NCBI GenBank assembly: GCA_027943335.1
Contig: BSBK01001158.1
Coordinates: 806,001-870,000, forward strand
Direction: 5' to 3'
Source of the DNA: Chamaecyparis obtusa
Taxonomy: Eukaryota; Streptophyta; Pinopsida; Cupressales; Cupressaceae
DNA: 64,000 bases
A program made the translations under genes and the position numbers. The notes under the pieces are model-generated. The model was not told the origin of the DNA. It made no database searches and saw only the letters and a program-made list of their open reading frames with translations. Below are positions 58,477 through 64,000 of this stretch, piece after piece (positions within the stretch are counted from its first letter, which is position 1; every line of letters begins with the position of its first letter).

Positions 58477-59875
58477 TAGGTGTATCATCTTAAAATGGAA
58501 GCACTTCCATGATAAGAGCATTTATCCCTCTGAGTGAGTGGTCTGGGGTCATGTTAAGCACCTTGATTAGGTCTTTTCATGTATTTGGCTTTTCCCCCCA
58601 TTCTGCTTCCCTCTACACCTATTTTCCACTTCATGTCTGCATTTCCTGGCATTGTGGGCTGAGGTCCTGAGGTTTTTGACCTCAAGGTCAAAGTCGACCT
58701 CAACTCTAACCTAGGGCAGAGTCTACCTCATCCTTGACCCACATTTCAAATTTCAAGATTTTCTAATTTTTGGGTATCGGGTTTCAGAAAGATTCTTTTT
58801 CCCACCTCCGTGTCATGCCCCGCAAGGGAACCATGAAAGAGAACAAAGATTATTTTTAGAAAAGAAAACCTAAGTAATGAATTATGAAAAATTTTGAACT
58901 TTAAAAGATTTGCATGAACTATCCATAAACATCATTTAACTTACAATCCTTTCAAGGTTCCCTTATAGCAGATTTATAATTATTTTAAGATCATTAAGTG
59001 TACTAACTCTTAAAGCATAACCTTTGAAATTCTTTAGAGAGAAATATAAATGCTATCATTTTTTTACCAACCAATTGATTCCATCAATATTCCCTAAACC
59101 TTATTTCATAAACATTTAAAGCATAGTCTTTGTAAAAGAATTTATCTAGGATTTAAACTATTTCTCATATGAAATTAACACATTGGTTTTACTAACTTTT
59201 CTTGAACAATAGTAATAAGAAACATGCCACTTTGCTTGAACATATATGAAACTGCTTCTACTTTTCCAACAACACGATTAACATAAAGTTCACCATTCCC
59301 TTTTCTTTTCCCTAAATCTACCCATCCAAATCAAATTGAAATACATTAAATGCTACATTACATTCATTTCCTCTAGGAGGTAATAATAGCTTTACATTTG
59401 AGAATAATGAAAGATAAATAAAAAGTCTTCTTCCTTCAAAATTAGAACAATACGCAAGCAAGAATCCATAAGCTCTGCAACTGTGAAAGGTACCTCGATA
59501 AAATATTTACCACCCAACCACGTGGATACCAAAAGGCCCACTCCCCCATGCTAGGAGATAAACACCAAGGTCCACAAGGAAGTGATATCTAGACCATACC
59601 TAGGGTTGGAGTAACCTTTCCCAAATAACAACTAAAAAGGAAATCAAAATACAAACCCTTTCTCAAAAGGTTCTAAGGCTAGGTGGAAACTCTAAGTGAC
59701 AAGCTAGGTTTCATACCCTTACCAAAACATCATAAACACATAACACTAAAATTTGGAGAAATTTTTAGAGGGTTTGGTGTGTGGAAGAGAGAGGGAAATA
59801 AAGTTTTCTTTGAATATAATTGAAAAGCTCTACAACTATCTTGTTCTCTGCCATGAGGGTATAGCCAACCCTTTT

Positions 59876-59884
59876 GTATTTAAA
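59876..59884 (-). promoter_or_regulatory. Possible TATA box of insertion D
   Basis: The minus strand reads TTTAAATAC, followed about 100 bases later by a CT-rich 'tccctctctcttccacacac' leader, the order expected of an LTR promoter on that strand. Confidence 0.4.
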
Positions 59885-62122
59885 GAAAAACTTAATTCCA
59901 ATTAAAATTATATTTGAAATGGATTGATATAATATTGGTTTCTATTATTAACCATTTCCATATAAGTTTTTTTATTTTTTATGAGGTTTTGAACAAAGGA
60001 AGTCATCATTTACATTGACTATCCATGTTATTGATTTGGTGCAATCAATCAATTGTTTTGAAGCTTTAATGAGCACATAGGATCTTCAATTTCTTTGGTT
60101 ATTATGGCTTATAGGAGAAGCATATTACTATATAATTATGAGTCATTAAGTGTTTGAATACAGGGATATACAAGAGATTGAAAATAGAGATCTCTGATTA
60201 ATGAATAATACAGTATTAGAACAAATGACCCTCAGTACGGGGGCCATAAATTTCAAACCAACCATTGGATCTTCATGAGATTTGGATATGTTTAAAAAAA
60301 CCTAATTATGCCCATCCTCACTAGAGTGATTGAGGAGTTTTTATCTAAAATCAAAAGTTATACACATTTGAGTACGGGTCTATCTAGAGGGCAGAAATAT
60401 GTCATGTTAGGATAGTCATAGGTAAGATGATTGTTTAAATAAATTTGATCTTGTGTTGATGAATTTTATTATTATTGAAAGTAATAGAATATTTTTTAGT
60501 TCTCTAGGTTTGTGTATATTCAATTAATGATACTATCTTTTTCCCAGAGAATAGGCAAAGAATAGTGACATAGTTCACAATCTAAATCACAGTCCTATAT
60601 TTTCCAGCAAGTAAACAAACAATATAGCTTCATAGAAAATATGATAACACGTAGAAGAAATAATAATCATTTGTATATTAATATATTTACTATATATCTA
60701 TCCTTTCTCCTAAGTTCTTTCACACAATAAAAATAGACATAATACAATAGAATAATACATTCTTCATATTGACTGTACACAGGAAGCAATCAAAAATACA
60801 AAACAAAATAAATCACACAAATCAAATAAGGAGCATCTTTCATGATAGCTCCTACTTGGCTTCCGATGGAGAAAATCATTAATGAAGGCTGAATCAACTC
60901 TCTTCAATCCTTTTCCAACACTTCTCCAAATTCCTCCCGGATGCAGGCACCAACTTTCTATTGGAAACTCACAATCAAAATATCCTTTCTAGAATAATAT
61001 ATTTCCTCTCCTAGAATACTATAATCCTCTTAAATACAATATCCTCTCAAAGCAATAATCCAGTTTCCTGAGTATCATTTCCAGCCAACCTCCCCATCCT
61101 TCAAATATCTCTCCTGTAAATAGGTTGAAGGATTGGTTGCATGGGAAAATCAATCGTTGCAACCATCCCAACCAAAAGGTAGTTTATAGTTTAGGATTTA
61201 ATTAATTTCATTCAAGCTATTCATAGGAATGGAATAGCTAATTTAATATTATTAATAATAAAATCTAATATGAGAGCCTCATAAATATTAATAAACTAAT
61301 ATTATTTTCCTTTATTTAAGGAAAAGGAAATAATTTATTACTATTATTACTTATCACCTTATTTACTAAAGTTATGGTAAAAGATTTACCATATAATAAT
61401 TAATCCTTCAAGTAAATTATTTATTTATTATTATTTAAAATACAATTACTTTCACACCATATTATATGGATATATGTAACCATAGGCATATGTGTGCACC
61501 CATATGCTTATGTGTACATATATTATTATAATATTATTAAAAATAATAATATTATTAATATCATATTATTAAAAACAATATTATTATTAATATCATAAAC
61601 ATCTTATTATTATGGTATTATAAAATATTATTATCCAATCAAATAATAAATCATATTCCATACAAAGTAAAATCATGGTATATATATATGTGGTGATCAC
61701 TAACACAAGATGTTCTAACAAGATTAGCGAAATCAATCACAACATCCTATACTCGCATGAAATAATGGCTCATATAAATTATCTACTAACAATGATCGAG
61801 CATACTATTAAAAATAATTAAAGCTACCATATCCAAACCTTAGTCTCCTAAAATGCAAGAGACAAGAACAAGCAACAAGATCACCATAATCCAACAAACT
61901 GATATACATAATGATACAACAACAACACAAGGGACTGACTCAGGAACTCCCTGCCTAAGGTTCATAAGGGTCAGAGGTTGAGTTCCTTCTCATGGAACCT
62001 TGATGATATCTCCATAACAACAACAACGATTAAGGATTTGAGGGATCACTCAAACCTGTCAGACCAGGTGGAGAGGATACCCAGTACCTGCAGTCCTGCA
62101 TCACCGAGAAAAAACAATTGTG

Positions 62123-62125
<3 letters not shown>

Positions 62126-62162
<37 letters not shown>
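62126..62162. repeat. (TA)n microsatellite
   Basis: About 18 uninterrupted TA units inside insertion D. Open frames across it are artefacts of the repeat. Confidence 0.95.
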
Positions 62163-62168
<6 letters not shown>

Positions 62169-62528
62169 CATATGAAGACAAATGACCAGGATCGATACAT
62201 CATGTGGACCTCAACTAAGTAAGTAACTATGACTTCATCCTGAGTCATGAACACACATTAAACATCTTATACACATGAAAACATAAGACATCATAGATAA
62301 TAATGGTTAGATTCAAATCCTTGGGTTATCTTTATAAATCGTGTAAATATAGATGTTTTCAGACTTCATAAACATATAAATGATAACAATAAATAAGTGT
62401 ATCTAAGCATTTGATAAGTGTATCATCCTCTAAATAAGAAAAACTATAAACATATAGTTCTAATCATCATAATGAAAGTGTCCAAATAAAAGTCCAAGTA
62501 TAATTATCGGAGAGGGTATTACACTCTG

Positions 62529-63658
62529 GGTCGGCTAGTTTGGGTTTCGAAATGGTAAATCCTTAAATTGCATTTAATATAGGTCCATTTCTAGGGGTTA
62601 AGGTTAATTGGGACCATTTAATTCCCCAATGTCAGCCTTCTCTAGAGGTTTGTGCCCTAGTTAACTATAAAAGGAGACCTTCCTCTCTCATTTCAATCCA
62701 TCTCTCAATCAAGTTTTCATCTCATCTCAAGCAATTTCATGAACAAGATCTCAAGTGAAAGAAAGTGAATTAAAGCATTCAAGTAAGCCTTCAAGCATTC
62801 ATTCATCAAGGAGATCCATTTTTAGCCATTGAAGGATTCAATTTCTTTGGAGCCCCCTTGAAGATCCATCCTTCTACATTCATCCAAGCTTCCTCATATG
62901 CAAAGATCCATTCAAGATTGGTGTTGAAGATCAAATGCCATTGATTTGAGAAATCCTACATTCATTCTACATCCATTGGAGCATCCCTACTTGTGGATTT
63001 GAGGATTCAAATCCTCTACAAGGAATTCAACATAAGCAAGGTGAAAAGTTCCATTTGCTTTGTTTATGCACATTACAATTTCAATTCAATTTCAAGGTTA
63101 ATTCCTAAATTGGGGTTTGACCAAGGAAAACCCCCCATACAAACAACAAAAACCCTCTTTTTCTTGCAGGTATAGGTGCAAAACTTTAGATTTGAGCTTG
63201 GATTCGGATACCCTTTTCGGTGAACTTTCAAGATCTGTGAACAAAGTCAAAGTCAACCTTCAGAATAAAAATGTAGCCTTTGACCTTTTATCAGGGTCAA
63301 AGACTACCTGTTGTTAGAAAGATAAAATTTTTCTGGGTTTTCTTCATCTCAGCATTTCCAATCTGAAATAGGTTGCAGAATTGCCCGAAACTATACATAG
63401 ACATCAGAAATGAACATTTTCCAGATCTGCCCTATTTTGAGGTTAGTATTTGCCTTTCAATTATTTCAGATTTCAAGCACAATTCCATTATAGGGAAATA
63501 TAAGGTTTTCTTCCTCTTTCATATTATCCATAGATTGATTCAATTGTGTATTAACCTTTTGGTTGATCAATTTGGATCTCTCCTTTGGGAATATGGATTT
63601 AGAAGTGGATCTCATATTTCCCCCATACATTATAGGAGGAACTATTTGATCCTATTCA
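62529..63658 (+). repeat. Element I 5' LTR, right part
   Basis: It resumes after D with 'ggtcggctagtttgggtttc'. The promoter TATAAAA is at 62666-62672, with a CT-rich start. The leader has 'attcaag' words, a TTTTTCTTGCAGG acceptor-like site near 63160, and the end CCTATTCA at 63658. It aligns with the C 5' LTR from about 37530 to 38699. Confidence 0.88.
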
Positions 63659-63661
63659 TTT

Positions 63662-63674
63662 TGGTGAACCCGAC
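63662..63674 (+). other. Putative primer binding site of element I
   Basis: TGGTGAACCCGAC, three bases after the LTR end. The same site in C has decayed by one base. The tRNA is not assigned. Confidence 0.65.
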
Positions 63675-63833
63675 TAGTTTACTCTCTTTCTTTTTGGTGT
63701 TAGATATTATATTATCTTTTGGTATTAGATTTCTCCTTTATGTTAAATCTTGTATGCTAATTAGATTTCAAAAATAAAAAAATATTCATGCTTTATGTGG
63801 TCTTAGTTTAGTTCATTTGCATTGCATTGGTTT

Positions 63834-64000
63834 ATGAGCTTTACTACTACTAGTCCTACTTATAACATTCCAGCTAGAAGAAGTCATAGACTCATGGGTG
63901 CAAATGATCCTGAATCTTCCTATCCTTTCCTTCGGATCCTAGATGATAATTTGATTCTTCATGATTCCAATCCTACAATGGATAAAAACTCTTCTCACTC
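63834..64000 (+). CDS. Partial ORF of element I, probably gag N-terminus
   Basis: From ATG 63834 the frame stays open for 55 codons to the window end, starting MSFTTTSPTYNIPARRSHRL. It lies about 160 bases after the primer site, where gag starts in gypsy elements. Nothing diagnostic of gag is reached before the edge, so the name is positional. It replaces the membrane-type ORF found here in element C. Confidence 0.5.
   Translation, partial: MSFTTTSPTYNIPARRSHRLMGANDPESSYPFLRILDDNLILHDSNPTMDKNSSH

Larger units (their letters stand above)
35469..58480 (+). mobile_element. Host copia element H, visible part, interrupted twice
   Basis: H can be rebuilt in order: 5' LTR ending at 37024, primer site (37027-37038), insertion C, gag start (44673-45157), insertion F/G, rest of gag and the protease (57702-58476), then insertion I at 58481. 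Each junction carries an exact 5-bp duplication (AAAGC, GTTTA), so the pieces belong together. Integrase, RT and the 3' LTR must lie beyond the window or be lost. H is the oldest layer of the right half. Its gag resembles E's. Confidence 0.88.
58811..62523 (-). mobile_element. Insertion D, probable long solo LTR (minus strand)
   Basis: 3713 bp inserted in I's LTR. Plus-strand edges TGTCATGCCCCG and GGGTATTACA form a short inverted pair (TGTNATRCCC). It is flanked by CTCCG (58806-58810) and CTCTG (62524-62528), 4 of 5 matching. On the minus strand it starts TGTAATACCCT and ends GGGGCATGACA, edges typical of plant gypsy LTRs. No coding domain and no internal LTR pair were found. It contains a TA microsatellite. 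A DNA transposon is less likely given the TG...CA edges and 5-bp duplication. Confidence 0.65.
58481..64000 (+). mobile_element. C-family LTR element I (left part; runs off window)
   Basis: It begins TGTATCATCTTAAAATGG, as C does, directly after H protease DNA; the five bases before it are GTAGG. The LTR runs 58481-58810, is interrupted by D, resumes at 62529 and ends at 63658. A primer site (63662-63674) and a gag-like ORF start (63834) follow. Its internal region differs from C's right after the leader, so it may be the coding partner that C lacks. The right end is not in the window. Confidence 0.88.

Noticed and set aside
62030..62254. ORFs through the TA repeat with Ile-Tyr runs
   Set aside because: They are simply the translation of the (TA)n microsatellite.
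58811..62523. Insertion D as a DNA transposon with terminal inverted repeats
   Set aside because: The inverted match is only about ten bases with mismatches, edges are TG...CA and the duplication is 5 bp, all more typical of an LTR.
1..64000. tRNA, rRNA, riboswitch or bacterial operon signals
   Set aside because: None found; the tRNA-like words are primer binding sites next to LTR ends.

Overview
The window is plant nuclear DNA made almost wholly of nested LTR retrotransposons. Reasons: AT-rich non-coding background, many Ty1/copia polyproteins of plant type, Ty3/gypsy (Tat/Ogre-like) gag remnants, initiator-Met tRNA primer sites (TGGTATCAGAGC) and 5-bp target-site duplications (TSDs). The density and depth of nesting suit a large, repeat-rich genome; a gymnosperm is a reasonable guess, but nothing here proves it. 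I see no intact host gene, no rRNA or tRNA gene, no CRISPR array and nothing bacterial.

Left third (1-18503). The window opens inside a copia LTR (1-565). Unassigned DNA then carries a very long solo LTR, K (1315-4015 plus 18279-18503, TSD GAGTG). K was split by copia element A (4016-18273, + strand, TSD CTTAA). A's reverse transcriptase was in turn split by element B (8365-15658), a gag-only element with 2.6-2.7 kb LTRs, related to K.

Middle (18504-35468). After unassigned DNA and a decayed gypsy-type LTR comes copia element J (about 20650-25466, - strand, truncated), split by a solo LTR, M (21931-23048, TSD CTTCA). Next are two short host-gene-like fragments, an AGC-kinase-like piece and a leucine-rich-repeat piece. 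Then comes the best preserved copia element, E (26805-33804, - strand, TSD CTAAG), followed by a gypsy gag-protease pseudogene, L.

Right half (35469-64000). One host copia element, H, can be followed through three large insertions: C (37039-44615, TSD AAAGC) right at H's primer site; a three-LTR, two-body copia array F/G (45158-57696, TSD GTTTA) inside H's gag; and a second C-family element, I (58481 to the window end), inside H's protease region. I's own LTR is split by insertion D (58811-62523).

Autonomous copia elements (A, E, F, G, H, J) encode gag, protease, integrase, reverse transcriptase and RNase H, all now broken. B and C have terminal repeats and primer sites but no polymerase, so they would have depended on enzymes from other elements. 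The most notable signals are a base-paired, C-rich-loop hairpin just upstream of the LTR 3' end in several copia families, with its stem sequence changed but pairing kept; the three-LTR array; and the unusual content of B and C.
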